DNA of 64,000 nt from Pegethrix bostrychoides GSE-TBD4-15B. GTDB taxonomy: Bacteria > Cyanobacteriota > Cyanobacteriia > Elainellales > Elainellaceae. The DNA lies in NCBI GenBank assembly GCA_019359155.1, contig JAHHHV010000067.1, forward strand, positions 62,001 to 126,000, in the 5' to 3' direction. The notes beneath the pieces are model-generated. The model was not told the origin of the DNA. It searched no databases and was given only the letters and a program-made list of their open reading frames with translations. Position numbers and translations under genes: made by a program. Below are positions 42,273-50,508 of this stretch, one piece after another. The stretch's first letter is position 1; each line of letters starts with the position of its first letter.

Positions 42273-45200
42273 ATGAGCAACCAAGTTCAACATTTGCTTC
42301 GCAACCACCCCTGGCGCATCAGCTACTCCAGTGACGAAAACAACCCGGTTACGGATTTCTACATTCCGGCCCTGGAATGCGCCATTCAGTATGACCGCAA
42401 ATCTGGCTTCTTCAACAGCAGCATTCTCAGCAGAGTTGCACGCGGACTCGGAGCCATGTTGCAAAACCAGGGGCAAATCCGGCTGGTCATGGGCTGCCAG
42501 TTCAGCCCCCAGGATCTTCAGGCCATTAAGCAGGGCTACGAACTCCGTGAAGCGCTCAGTCAGCGTCTCGATACCGAACTCCAGCCGCCCCAAAATTTCG
42601 CCCAGCTCAAGCATTTCGAGATCCTGAGCTGGCTAATCCAAAATCAGTTTCTCGACATCCGCATCGCCATCCCGCTCAAATCAGACGGCACCCCCGAAGA
42701 CAGCACCCGCCAGCTCGACCCCAACCGCATCTTCCACGAGAAAGTTGGCATTATCACCGACGCCAGCGGCGACCAGCTAGCCTTCAGCGGCTCCAACAAC
42801 GAATCAATCGGCGGCTGGGAAGCCAATATCGAATCCTTCCACGTCTACTTTGCCTGGGAAGGCGGACGCGATCTGGAGCGAGTCCAGCTTGAAAGCGCCC
42901 GGTTTGAGAAGCTCTGGACCAACCAGATGCCCAACGTGCGTGTTTTTGAAGTGCCAGAAGCCGTCAAGTACAAGCTCTTGCGCTACACGCCCGCGACGCC
43001 ACCCATCTGGGAGCGACAGGCCGAATTCGACGAACGCCCCCTGCCCCAGACCCAGCCACCGCAAGACAGCCCGCCGATGCTTTCCCAGGCAGACTGGCAA
43101 CGCGAGCAGGCCGCCTTTGCCCAGCTTGCCAATCTCCACCAAGACCCCGGCTGCCTCGACTTCAGCATTCAATCCACAGCGGTTCAACCCTGGCCCCACC
43201 AGCTCAAAATTCTGCGCCGCGTTGCCCAGGACTTTCCCCGTAGCTACCTGATTGCCGACGAGGTCGGCCTGGGTAAAACCATCGAAACTGGTTTGATTCT
43301 GCGCTACCTGCTGCTTTCCCAGCAAGTCAAACGAGTTCTGGTGCTGCCGCCTGCCAGCGTTCAACCCCAATGGCAAAGCGAACTGCGCGAAAAATTCAAC
43401 CTCCATTTCTGGTCCCTAACTCAAGGCGAACTCAAAGACCCATTTGGGCAAAAATCATCCGTCACCCGCAGCGAACCAGAAACCCAGGACAACATTTGGA
43501 ACAGCCAAAACCTCATCCTGGCCTCCAGCCATCTGATTCGCCGCCAGGATCGAATGCAGGAGCTGCTTGCCGCCGAACCCTGGGATCTGATTGTGCTGGA
43601 CGAGGCCCATCATGCCCGCCGTAAAAGCCCACAGGAGCGCAAAGACAGCCCCAATCGCCTGCTTGCCCTGATGCGACAACTCCGCCACAGAACTAAAGCA
43701 CTGCTGCTGCTCTCCGCGACTCCCATGCAGATCGATACGGTCGAAGTTTTTGATCTGCTGCACCTGCTGGGGCTAAACGGACACTGGCAGTACAGCGACA
43801 GCTTCTGCAACTATTTTGCCAGCCTCAGCGAGCAGCCCGACCGCCAATCCATCAGCTTCTGGCAGCAGATGTCTACCGATTATTTCAAGCAGGGCGGTCA
43901 ACCCTGTCTCCGGTTTCAGCAGCATCTCCAGAAGCAGAGCCGCCTGCTGAGCCATCGGCTGGAATCTACCTGGCAAAGCGGAGCCAAGATTATCAACGCC
44001 CAGCAGTTTCTAGAAGATGAAGCCTTTATCGCCGCATCTCGCCAATACCTCACGATCAATACGCCCCTCAAAGATCGGATGTTCCGCCATACCCGCGACA
44101 CGCTGCGCCAATACTATCGTCGAGGGCTGCTGGATCGAGATATTCCGACTCGCCAAGTTCAAGACAACGCCATTGTCCTCGAACCCACCCGCGAAGCAGA
44201 ACTGTACCGCGCCGTCAGCGACTATGTCCGCCATTTCTACCGGCTGGCCCAGAAGGAAAACCGCAAAGCGCTGGGCTTTCTGATGACGCTCTACCGCAAG
44301 CGCCTGACCAGCTCGTTCTACGCCGTGCAGCAGTCGCTTCAGCGCCGCCTAGATGCCCTGCTGGCCCAACAGGGCAACGGACTCACGGCTGATGATCTGG
44401 CAGAACTAGACGACGCCGAAGATGCGGTAATCGAAGGGTTAGAATCCTACCTCGAACCCATCGATCCCAAAGAAGTGCAATATCTTGAAGACCTGCTGCG
44501 TCAGTTTGACAACACCGGCGAAGACACCAAATGCGCCCAATTCATTACCACACTGCGGCAAGAGCTGAATGAACGAGAGAGCGCCATCGTCTTCACCCAA
44601 TATACCGACACAATGGATTACCTGAGGAACTTTCTCAGCGCCAGCTTTGGTAGCCTGGTGGCCTGCTATTCGGGACGCGGCGGCGAACGCTATCAGAACG
44701 GCAAATGGTCTACTGTTCCCAAAGAGGACATCAAGCGCCGCTTCCGCGCAGGCGAAATCAAGCTGCTGCTCTGCACCGAGTCTGCCAGCGAGGGACTGAA
44801 CCTGCAAACTTGCGGCGTTCTGTTCAACTACGATATGCCTTGGAACCCGATGCGGGTCGAGCAGCGGATCGGCAGAATTGACCGGATTGGACAGAAATAT
44901 CCGACCGTCAGAATTCACAACTTCTACTACGACGGCACGGTTGAGGCAAAAGTCTACAGAAAGCTGCGCGACCGGATTAACGCTTTTGCGACCGTGATTG
45001 GCAATCTGCAACCGATTTTGGCAAAAGTGCCCACCTTCCTCGAACGAGCCGTCATGAGCGCCGATCCCCAGGAAGAAGATGTGCTGCTGTCTGAATTTGA
45101 TCACGACCTGGAAACGCCACCGCTCCGCCCTGCTTTAGATGAAATGGTGGTCATGGATGTAGAAGCCGATCTGGCAGAAATCAGGAAACCCATTCCTCCT

Positions 45201-45452
45201 GCGCCCACAACGCCTGAAGCCCTTGAGCAGCTTTTCACCACTTCGGTGCTGGCGAGAGCGGCTGGCATTGTCTTTGAGCAGGCAGAGCATCACACTTGGA
45301 AGCTGACATATCAACAGCAAAACTATGCTGTCACCTTCTATTCAAACGTCTTTGACACATCTCCCTCCCTGCGGCTGATGAGCTTTGGCGATCCGCTATT
45401 TGAGGAGTTACTGCGGCAGATAATTCGTTATTCTCCTGCAACCAGCTATTGA
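42273..45452 (+). CDS. SNF2-family helicase with N-terminal phospholipase D-like domain
   Basis: 1059 residues. The PLD-like nuclease domain has one HxK motif, FHEKVGIITD (His155, Lys157, Asp163) with GSNNES shortly after. The helicase has Walker A EVGLGKT (Gly332-Thr336), DEAHHARR, LLLSATPMQ, and the motif VI QRIGRIDRIGQ. This architecture is known from defence operons, with DISARM-like and DUF499/DUF1156 systems, where it is thought to translocate on and process invading DNA. It is the last large gene of the cluster and begins 24 bases after the HEPN gene. One PLD motif suggests it works as a dimer or is a structural remnant. Confidence 0.88.
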   Translation: MSNQVQHLLRNHPWRISYSSDENNPVTDFYIPALECAIQYDRKSGFFNSSILSRVARGLGAMLQNQGQIRLVMGCQFSPQDLQAIKQGYELREALSQRLDTELQPPQNFAQLKHFEILSWLIQNQFLDIRIAIPLKSDGTPEDSTRQLDPNRIFHEKVGIITDASGDQLAFSGSNNESIGGWEANIESFHVYFAWEGGRDLERVQLESARFEKLWTNQMPNVRVFEVPEAVKYKLLRYTPATPPIWERQAEFDERPLPQTQPPQDSPPMLSQADWQREQAAFAQLANLHQDPGCLDFSIQSTAVQPWPHQLKILRRVAQDFPRSYLIADEVGLGKTIETGLILRYLLLSQQVKRVLVLPPASVQPQWQSELREKFNLHFWSLTQGELKDPFGQKSSVTRSEPETQDNIWNSQNLILASSHLIRRQDRMQELLAAEPWDLIVLDEAHHARRKSPQERKDSPNRLLALMRQLRHRTKALLLLSATPMQIDTVEVFDLLHLLGLNGHWQYSDSFCNYFASLSEQPDRQSISFWQQMSTDYFKQGGQPCLRFQQHLQKQSRLLSHRLESTWQSGAKIINAQQFLEDEAFIAASRQYLTINTPLKDRMFRHTRDTLRQYYRRGLLDRDIPTRQVQDNAIVLEPTREAELYRAVSDYVRHFYRLAQKENRKALGFLMTLYRKRLTSSFYAVQQSLQRRLDALLAQQGNGLTADDLAELDDAEDAVIEGLESYLEPIDPKEVQYLEDLLRQFDNTGEDTKCAQFITTLRQELNERESAIVFTQYTDTMDYLRNFLSASFGSLVACYSGRGGERYQNGKWSTVPKEDIKRRFRAGEIKLLLCTESASEGLNLQTCGVLFNYDMPWNPMRVEQRIGRIDRIGQKYPTVRIHNFYYDGTVEAKVYRKLRDRINAFATVIGNLQPILAKVPTFLERAVMSADPQEEDVLLSEFDHDLETPPLRPALDEMVVMDVEADLAEIRKPIPPAPTTPEALEQLFTTSVLARAAGIVFEQAEHHTWKLTYQQQNYAVTFYSNVFDTSPSLRLMSFGDPLFEELLRQIIRYSPATSY

Positions 45453-45486
45453 ACCTGTGGGCTACTTGGAAACAGAAACTGCGGCC

Positions 45487-45744
45487 CTACAGGTCTGCTT
45501 CTGCTTCTGAGGACGGCGCACCCACCTGCAACTGCCCTCGGCCAATCAGCTCAATCAGTTCAGAGATACCCCGGCAGCCCAGCGCCTTGGCAACCGCCAT
45601 TGTGCCATCCCAGCCCGAATCAGTCACTGTCAGCGTCCGGCGTTTCTTCTCCTCCTCAAACGCAGGCGGCCTGCCCTCATGCTTCAGGTTTTCTAGAGAC
45701 CGGGGGTTGATTGCCCTTTTAGGCTGACTCTGCGGCTTGGGCAT
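45487..45744 (-). CDS. Small DNA-binding-like regulator of the right-end genes
   Basis: 85 residues. Basic N-terminus (MPKPQSQPKRAINPRSLENL) and a core KRRTLTVTDSGWDGTMAVAK that gives a strand then two helices (ALGCRGISELIELIGRGQLQ), like a ribbon-helix-helix or similar small DNA-binding fold. GGGAGA lies ten bases before the ATG at 45744; a longer frame from 45828 would run towards the palindrome and is less likely. Transcribed divergently from the next gene across a perfect 14-bp palindrome, so it may bind that site and control itself. Similar small proteins are frequent on cyanobacterial mobile elements. Confidence 0.6.
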   Translation of the reverse strand: MPKPQSQPKRAINPRSLENLKHEGRPPAFEEEKKRRTLTVTDSGWDGTMAVAKALGCRGISELIELIGRGQLQVGAPSSEAEADL

Positions 45745-45838
45745 AGACCGATTTCTCCCACTGCTTTTGTGCTGATAGTACAACGCCTGATTTTGTGTTT
45801 GGAAACCAAGCATCCTGCAAATCGGCATATTTCCCCTT

Positions 45839-45877
45839 GCCTTATTCTATATAACCACGTATAATATAGAATAAGGC
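45839..45877. promoter_or_regulatory. Perfect 14-bp inverted repeat over a -10 element (operator)
   Basis: GCCTTATTCTATAT (45839-45852) and ATATAGAATAAGGC (45864-45877) are perfect complements separated by eleven bases. A TATAAT sequence (45860-45865) lies within the repeat, so a bound dimer would block a rightward promoter. The site is in the gap between the divergent genes ending at 45744 and starting at 45964. Confidence 0.75.
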
Positions 45878-45963
45878 CGGGTGGATAACACTTCCACCTC
45901 CGTCGAGTTCCCTGCAACTGTCCATGCACCGCTTCACGCTTGCAATCATCGAGGAACTTCACC

Positions 45964-46845
45964 ATGACAACGACGCTTCAGCGCAACGCTCAACAGCAGC
46001 CCCAGTCCTCTAGCCATGCCGCAGGCAAGCAGCACGATGAGTTCGACTCTGATGCTTTTGAACATCAGCGCCAATCCCTGCCCTACCTGCAACTGCTCAA
46101 CCATCAAGACCCCGACCAGTCCGGCTTCTTTATCCCCAGCGAGAATGCAGAAGCCGTCAGCTTCACCCCAACCCCCGAATGGCTACCCCATACCGCTGCC
46201 TTCCAGAACGGCTCAACCGTCGAGGGCTATCGCAGCCTGCTGGCCCGGTTTCTGATTCTGCACAGCTCGCCGCTGCTGATGTTTGAGCGCGAAAGCGGCG
46301 AGTTCATCGGTTCCTACCGCAAGGCCCAGTACCAGCGCAGCAGCATGGTCCTCAAGCGACGCTATCTGGTGTTTCTGATCAGCCAAGATAAGCGCTTGCT
46401 CCACAGCTCGCCGCTTTTGCTTACGGCCAAAGGCGCGTTCTGCGGCAGCTTTGGGCAGACGGTGGAGCAGTTTCGCCACGATATGAGCAAGGCATACAGT
46501 GCGGCAACCGGAGCCAAGCAGCCGAGGGGAGAGCGATTCATGGCCCTGTCGATTCTAGCGGTGCGGCTTCAGCCTCAGCTCAAGGGGCAGACCAAGCAGT
46601 CGTGGGTCTGTTCGGTTTCAGAATATGGTGTGCCCACCGTCGAGAACTGGCAGGCGTTCTTCATCGGCTACCGAGTTGAACTCAAGCAGCAGATTCTGGC
46701 CCAGTATGACGAGTGGGCTAGCTTCGGCAGCCTGGAACGGGAGTTTGCCTCGCAGCGCCAAGTTTCTCCTGCTGAGGCATCTGTGAGCCAAGGACAAGCA
46801 GAGAACTTCGAGGAGTTCGACTACGGCTATCCAGAAGCAATTTAA
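45964..46845 (+). CDS. Cyanobacterial mobile-element protein (DUF5895-like)
   Basis: 293 residues from the ATG at 45964, which has GAGG nine bases before it; an in-frame TTG at 45940 is less likely. The central region (ERESGEFIGSYRKAQYQRSS, RRYLVFLISQDKRLLHSSPL) resembles a family of single-domain proteins seen on cyanobacterial plasmids and integrated elements, which I know as DUF5895. No enzymatic motif is visible. It is expressed from the palindrome-controlled promoter and is followed by three small genes in the same direction. The function is unknown; binding single-stranded DNA or RNA is a guess. Confidence 0.65.
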   Translation: MTTTLQRNAQQQPQSSSHAAGKQHDEFDSDAFEHQRQSLPYLQLLNHQDPDQSGFFIPSENAEAVSFTPTPEWLPHTAAFQNGSTVEGYRSLLARFLILHSSPLLMFERESGEFIGSYRKAQYQRSSMVLKRRYLVFLISQDKRLLHSSPLLLTAKGAFCGSFGQTVEQFRHDMSKAYSAATGAKQPRGERFMALSILAVRLQPQLKGQTKQSWVCSVSEYGVPTVENWQAFFIGYRVELKQQILAQYDEWASFGSLEREFASQRQVSPAEASVSQGQAENFEEFDYGYPEAI

Positions 46846-46908
46846 CAACGTGGCTTTCCCCTGAGCAGTTGGGCTTGGGGGATTGCCGCCTTCTAGGAGG
46901 ATTGACCC

Positions 46909-47217
46909 ATGACTTCCATGCCGCTGCCAAGCTTTGTCTTTCGCCCTAGACAAACTCCGCTGATTTTGCCTCCAGCTTTCCCCGCCCAGACTCCGGCCCC
47001 GCGTTTTGCGGAGGGTGTTGCTGTGCGCTGGCTGCTCCTATCCGACTGCGACAGGACCGATAGCGGCATCGTGATTGGCCGCTGCTTTGCCTTTGCTCGC
47101 CATCGACGGCAGTGGGGCTGGCAGTACTGGATCTTGCTGGAGCGCAATGCTGCTAGCTCTGTTTTGATTGATACGGCCTGGGAAGAAGACCTGGAGCAAG
47201 TGGAGGCAGCAACATGA
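46909..47217 (+). CDS. Hypothetical protein of the right-end cluster
   Basis: 102 residues, not recognised. Pro-rich start (MTSMPLPSFVFRPRQTPLIL), then a small strand-rich domain (AVRWLLLSDCDRTDSGIVIG, then QWGWQYWILL). TAGGAGGATTGACCC precedes the ATG, a strong ribosome-binding site. The stop overlaps the start of the next gene by four bases (ATGA), so the two are co-translated. Confidence 0.7.
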   Translation: MTSMPLPSFVFRPRQTPLILPPAFPAQTPAPRFAEGVAVRWLLLSDCDRTDSGIVIGRCFAFARHRRQWGWQYWILLERNAASSVLIDTAWEEDLEQVEAAT

Positions 47218-47546
47218 CTCGTCCTCGTGCTTTGAGCGAGCGGGAGCTTGAGCTAATCAGGCTGTACGCCAACTGCCAGCTTGGGCTGTCGCCGCGCCGC
47301 TTCTATGCCAAGTGGGCGGTCAGTCACGAAGCGATGGCCCAGATCTGCGCCCGTTCTCCATCGACAGTGCGGCGCTGGTTTAGCAAAGGCAAGCACTACC
47401 GCGCCCCCAGTGCGGCAGACCTGTGGCATCTAGCTCTGATGGACTTTTTGCTAGAACACTGCGAGGAGCTTACCCCAGAGCTGTGGCAGCAGTTGTGTCC
47501 TGGTCAGCCGCAGCCTTTGCCTCGTCCAGACTCACCCAGCACATAA
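47214..47546 (+). CDS. Helix-turn-helix-type protein of the right-end cluster
   Basis: 110 residues. A helical N-terminal half contains a helix-turn-helix-like run VSHEAMAQICARSPSTVRRW (about 40-59), with the recognition-helix pattern RSPSTVRRWFSKG. Below it, a helical C-terminal part (LWHLALMDFLLEHCEEL). It probably binds DNA and may regulate the element, but no target is known. Four-base overlap with the preceding gene. Confidence 0.65.
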   Translation: MTRPRALSERELELIRLYANCQLGLSPRRFYAKWAVSHEAMAQICARSPSTVRRWFSKGKHYRAPSAADLWHLALMDFLLEHCEELTPELWQQLCPGQPQPLPRPDSPST

Positions 47547-47629
47547 GCTCAATTTTTTCAATTGCCAGCGGCACTGTCTTTGCCAGCGGCTTCACCAGTA
47601 GGGTGGCAAGTTGTGACTGCAATGACGCG

Positions 47630-47857
47630 ATGGCAACTCAACGCTTTTCTTCTGTCTCCCAAGAAGCTCGCCCCTGGACAATTGTGCTGCTTCTGCCCCA
47701 GGCTCAGCACCGCGAGTTGGTGCGGTTTCGCAACCGGCAGGACGCCGAGGACCACCTGCGGGCGCTGCGGCGGTTCATGCCCAAAACCCAATTTGAGCTG
47801 GTGTTTGATCTACCTGCTCAGATGCCAATCGATTTGTTAGATAAGATGGGTCAATGA
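47630..47857 (+). CDS. Small hypothetical protein next to the attachment site
   Basis: 75 residues: RPWTIVLLLPQAQHRELVRF then a basic helix (RNRQDAEDHLRALRRFM) and an acidic tail. The frame is open further upstream (to 47423), but that part overlaps the helix-turn-helix gene and has shadow-like composition, so the ATG at 47630 is used although no clear ribosome-binding site precedes it. It is the last gene of the element before the tRNA fragment. Confidence 0.5.
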   Translation: MATQRFSSVSQEARPWTIVLLLPQAQHRELVRFRNRQDAEDHLRALRRFMPKTQFELVFDLPAQMPIDLLDKMGQ

Positions 47858-47914
47858 AATAGCCTGCTCCCAAAGATATCTCAAAGTCTCTAAAAACACC
47901 TAAAATTATTTAGA

Positions 47915-47935
47915 TTGGGGTAAAGTTGGGGTAAA
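47915..47935. repeat. Two direct repeats TTGGGGTAAA beside the attachment site
   Basis: TTGGGGTAAA occurs at 47915-47924 and again at 47926-47935, so the two copies are 11 bases apart (about one helical turn). They lie about 45-65 bases inside the tRNA-derived attachment site. Direct repeats in this place are typical arm-type binding sites of tyrosine integrases or sites for excisionase. Confidence 0.5.
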
Positions 47936-47979
47936 CCACTTTCGGAAAGCCTGAAAACCTCGCAATCACTACATTCTCT

Positions 47980-48026
47980 TCAGATTCCGGTTCTGAGGGT
48001 CGGGGGTTCGAATCCCTCCATGCTCG
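47980..48026 (+). other. 3' half of a tRNA-Arg(CCG): right attachment site (attR)
   Basis: Anticodon stem TCAGA/TCTGA (47980-47984, 47992-47996) around loop TTCCGGT, giving anticodon CCG (Arg). Then variable loop GGGTC, T-arm GGGGG-TTCGAAT-CCCTC (48002-48018), acceptor strand CATGCTC and discriminator G (48026). The D-arm and 5' acceptor strand (expected GAGCATG) are missing upstream, so this is not a working tRNA. tRNA 3' halves of this kind are left where tyrosine integrases insert elements. Because the terminator follows, this is the host-side end, and the intact tRNA should lie at the other end of the element, to the left. Confidence 0.75.
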
Positions 48027-48056
48027 TTGAGAGATATCGAAGCAAGTTAGTTTAAA

Positions 48057-48096
48057 GCAAAACTACCGTAGAGCTATAGCTTTGCGGTAGTTTTTT
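48057..48096 (+). terminator. Rho-independent terminator of the displaced tRNA gene
   Basis: CAAAACTACCG and CGGTAGTTTTTTG form a long stem; the inner AGCTATAGCT extends it. A T-run follows. It lies 30 bases after the tRNA fragment, so it is the original terminator of the tRNA gene. Confidence 0.8.
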
Positions 48097-48237
48097 GTGG
48101 GGATTCCCGTTGGTGTAGATTCCCAGTTGTGATTTTGCTACCAACCTCAATTAATCAGATGCTTGGACACCGCGAGAGGTATGATAGCTCCAGATTAAGA
48201 AAAGATTATGAGTGCGACTTAAGTTTCAGGAGCAGAG

Positions 48238-48429
48238 TTGACGGCGAACATTCAGGTGGGTGCAAGAGTCAGAATTCTAGAGCCAGACTATGTGGCTGGA
48301 CAGACAGGCATTATTGTCAGCCGAGAGATATTGAGCGACGGCAAAGTTAGCCGCCGCTGGATTGTCCAAGTTGAGAGCGAGGAAATTTTGCTGTCGCTTG
48401 ATCCAGAGCAGTTTTTGGTGCTGAGCTAG
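48238..48429 (+). CDS. Small conserved cyanobacterial protein (KOW-like)
   Basis: 63 residues, beginning with TTG at 48238 behind AGGAG seven bases upstream. The strand-rich sequence (NIQVGARVRILEPDYVAGQT, then GIIVSREI, WIVQVESEEILLSL) looks like a small beta-barrel of the KOW or SH3 type. It converges with the next gene, overlapping four bases at the stops. First host gene after the attachment site. The function is unknown. Confidence 0.6.
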   Translation: MTANIQVGARVRILEPDYVAGQTGIIVSREILSDGKVSRRWIVQVESEEILLSLDPEQFLVLS

Positions 48430-48713
48430 GCTTCGAGATCTGGAAGCTCTGGCGGTTCTGGCGGCGGCTCACCAATTCCCAGCTCGCGCTTGCTCTGCTT
48501 CAGCTGCTTGTAGAGCTTCTTAATCTCTTGATAAGCTGTGTCAGATGTCATCTTGCCGCCAGTTTCTAGCGCGCAGATGTATTCGACGCGCTGAGAGAAC
48601 TCTTGCAGATTGGCGTTGAACACTAAGTTGGCAGGTGTAAACTCACCGCGATAGGTGCTACGCGGAAACAAAAGGTTTTCCTTATCGGGGTTAGGGCTAT
48701 TTGATTCAGGCAT
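48426..48713 (-). CDS. Conserved cyanobacterial hypothetical protein
   Basis: 95 residues. The core RSTYRGEFTPANLVFNANLQ followed by EFSQRVEYICALETGGKM is a pattern I know from a small cyanobacteria-only family without known function (often mis-annotated as an isopropylmalate dehydrogenase-related protein). Helical, with a Lys-rich section and an acidic Pro/Glu tail. No signal peptide. Confidence 0.7.
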   Translation of the reverse strand: MPESNSPNPDKENLLFPRSTYRGEFTPANLVFNANLQEFSQRVEYICALETGGKMTSDTAYQEIKKLYKQLKQSKRELGIGEPPPEPPELPDLEA

Positions 48714-48849
48714 AGGTTTATGGGAGGCCGACAGCTTGACATGAGGCCGGAGAACAGTCTAATCATATTAGTCTAGTCCGATCATGTAGGCCAACCGCCT
48801 GAAGCGCAACCCCCCAGCGGCAGAACTGGTTGCAGAACTGGCCACAGAA

Positions 48850-49854
48850 TTAGTGTTTTAGCACGATCCGGTAGCGAGCCTTGCCACTGCGTAGCCGCTC
48901 TAGCGCTTTGTTCACCTGGTCAAAGGCAAAAAATTCGGTGACTGGCTCAATGTCGTGTCTTGCCGAAAATTCCAGCATTTTGCTTACCGTAGCCGGACTG
49001 CCCAGCGGACTGCCCGACACTGACTTCTGCCCCATAATCATCGGGAAGACCGGCAGCGACAGCGGATTTGGCACCACGCCCACAAAATGTAGCCGACCTT
49101 TGGGCTTGAGCGCCGTCATGTAGGTCGCCCAATCGAGATCGACATTGACCGTAGAGAGAATCAGATCCAGCGTTCCTTCGATTTTTTTCACCGACTCTGG
49201 ATCGCGAGAATTAATGAAATGGGTTGCGCCTAGATCTTTGGCCTCGGTTTCCTTATCTGCAGAACTTGAAAAAGCGGTCACGTCGCAGCCCCAAGCCTTC
49301 AAAAACCGCAGCGCCATGTGCCCTAAGCCGCCAATTCCCACCACGCCGACGTGATCGGTTGGGCGGACATCAAACTGAACAATGGGGTTGAACACGGTAA
49401 TGCCGCCGCAAAACAGCGGGCCAGCAGTTTCGGCGTTCATGCCTTCTGGCAGCGGAACCACCCACTCCTGATGCGCCCGCACTCGGTCTGCGAAGCCGCC
49501 GTAGCGCCCGACAATCGTTTGCTCAGCGGTGGGGCAGAGATTGTGATCCCCCGACATGCAGGCTGTGCAGTGCATACAGGAGTCAGAAAACCAGCCCAGC
49601 CCAACCCGTTGCCCAACGTTTAGCGTCGTAACGCGCTCGCCCACTGCCGCAATTGTGCCGACCACTTCATGTCCCGGCACAAACGGATATTGAGTGACAC
49701 CCCAGTCGTTGTTCAGCATACTCAAATCGCTGTGGCAAAGCCCGCAATACTCAACCTGGATTTCGACTTCTTCGGCTTTGAGTACCCCCGGCTCATATTC
49801 AAACGGCTTCAGCGCTGCGCCCGGAGCGTCGGCTGCATAGGCTTTAATCGGCAT
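48850..49854 (-). CDS. Zinc-dependent NAD(P)-alcohol dehydrogenase (YahK/CAD type)
   Basis: 334 residues. Catalytic zinc motif CGLCHSDLSM and GHEVVG, structural zinc cysteines in CMHCTACMSGDHNLC, and the Rossmann motif GIGGLGHMAL. Members of this medium-chain family reduce aldehydes to alcohols, usually with NADPH. The true substrate is not visible. The length is a little short of the usual 345-350. It stands alone, with a 650-base gap upstream and its own promoter. Confidence 0.9.
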   Translation of the reverse strand: MPIKAYAADAPGAALKPFEYEPGVLKAEEVEIQVEYCGLCHSDLSMLNNDWGVTQYPFVPGHEVVGTIAAVGERVTTLNVGQRVGLGWFSDSCMHCTACMSGDHNLCPTAEQTIVGRYGGFADRVRAHQEWVVPLPEGMNAETAGPLFCGGITVFNPIVQFDVRPTDHVGVVGIGGLGHMALRFLKAWGCDVTAFSSSADKETEAKDLGATHFINSRDPESVKKIEGTLDLILSTVNVDLDWATYMTALKPKGRLHFVGVVPNPLSLPVFPMIMGQKSVSGSPLGSPATVSKMLEFSARHDIEPVTEFFAFDQVNKALERLRSGKARYRIVLKH

Positions 49855-50508
49855 AGGAATCTCCTTGAATGGTATTTGCGTCAGGCTTAAGTCTGCAACT
49901 GAGATCTCTGGTTAGACCTCGAATCTGTGTAGCTCGAATCTGTGTAGCTCGAATCCGTATAGTTTGACCTGAACAAGTATTCAGGTTTTAGTCTCTATAA
50001 ACTATAGCGGCTATAGCAGCTAGCCTTCAGAAAGCAAGCTCAAACCCCAGGATCTAACCCAGCACATGAAAAAGAGAGCGACCTGAAACCAGATCACCCT
50101 CAATCGTGAGAATTAGCAATACGAAATATAAAAGTGCATGATCCGTAGACGTTCACAACCTCTGACCGCTCTGATGGAGGGTTTCGCCTCCCGTTGGTTG
50201 CAACAAAGTGGAGGACGCGATAAAAACTCCACAGCCGTCTTACGTCATCGTTAGCCTAGCTCACCGGATGATCAAGTCGGTTAAGCCACAGGTTTGAGTC
50301 TAGCTAGGCACTGTCTGCGTCTCTGACATCGCTCTCCTTCGAGACACAGCAAGGGATCACAGCGGTATAACATCCTTCCCAGTGCGATTTGCTATAGAAC
50401 TAATTTATCAACTTGCTCCGCTGGCATCGCCCATCTAGAGGCATAACCAAGCTTGCCGCTAAAGGCAGGCGCTTCGAGCCTCGATCTCGCTCTTGGGCAG
50501 GATTCTCA
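49855..50508. other. Gene-free stretch with a short tandem repeat
   Basis: About 650 bases between tenA and the alcohol dehydrogenase. No credible gene is seen. It holds a 15-base tandem repeat (49918-49962) and one stable-looking hairpin GGAGG/CCTCC (50176-50191). A small RNA is possible but no known family was recognised. Confidence 0.5.
49918..49962. repeat. Three tandem copies of a 15-base repeat
   Basis: CTCGAATCTGTGTAG at 49918-49932 and 49933-49947 are identical; CTCGAATCCGTATAG at 49948-49962 differs at two positions. They lie about 65 bases upstream of the alcohol dehydrogenase start on the opposite strand, so they may be regulator-binding repeats or a slippage product. Confidence 0.7.

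Noticed and set aside
42804-43406. 200-residue minus-strand frame opposite the PLD-helicase
   Set aside because: Antisense shadow without ribosome-binding site.
44439-45104. 221-residue minus-strand frame opposite the helicase motifs
   Set aside because: Lies exactly across conserved SNF2 motifs on the other strand.
47423-47629. Upstream extension of the last small gene
   Set aside because: Overlaps the helix-turn-helix gene and has Ala/Ser-rich shadow composition; the ATG at 47630 is preferred.
47930-48026. A complete, functional tRNA gene
   Set aside because: Only anticodon arm, T-arm and 3' acceptor are present; no D-arm or matching 5' acceptor GAGCATG upstream.
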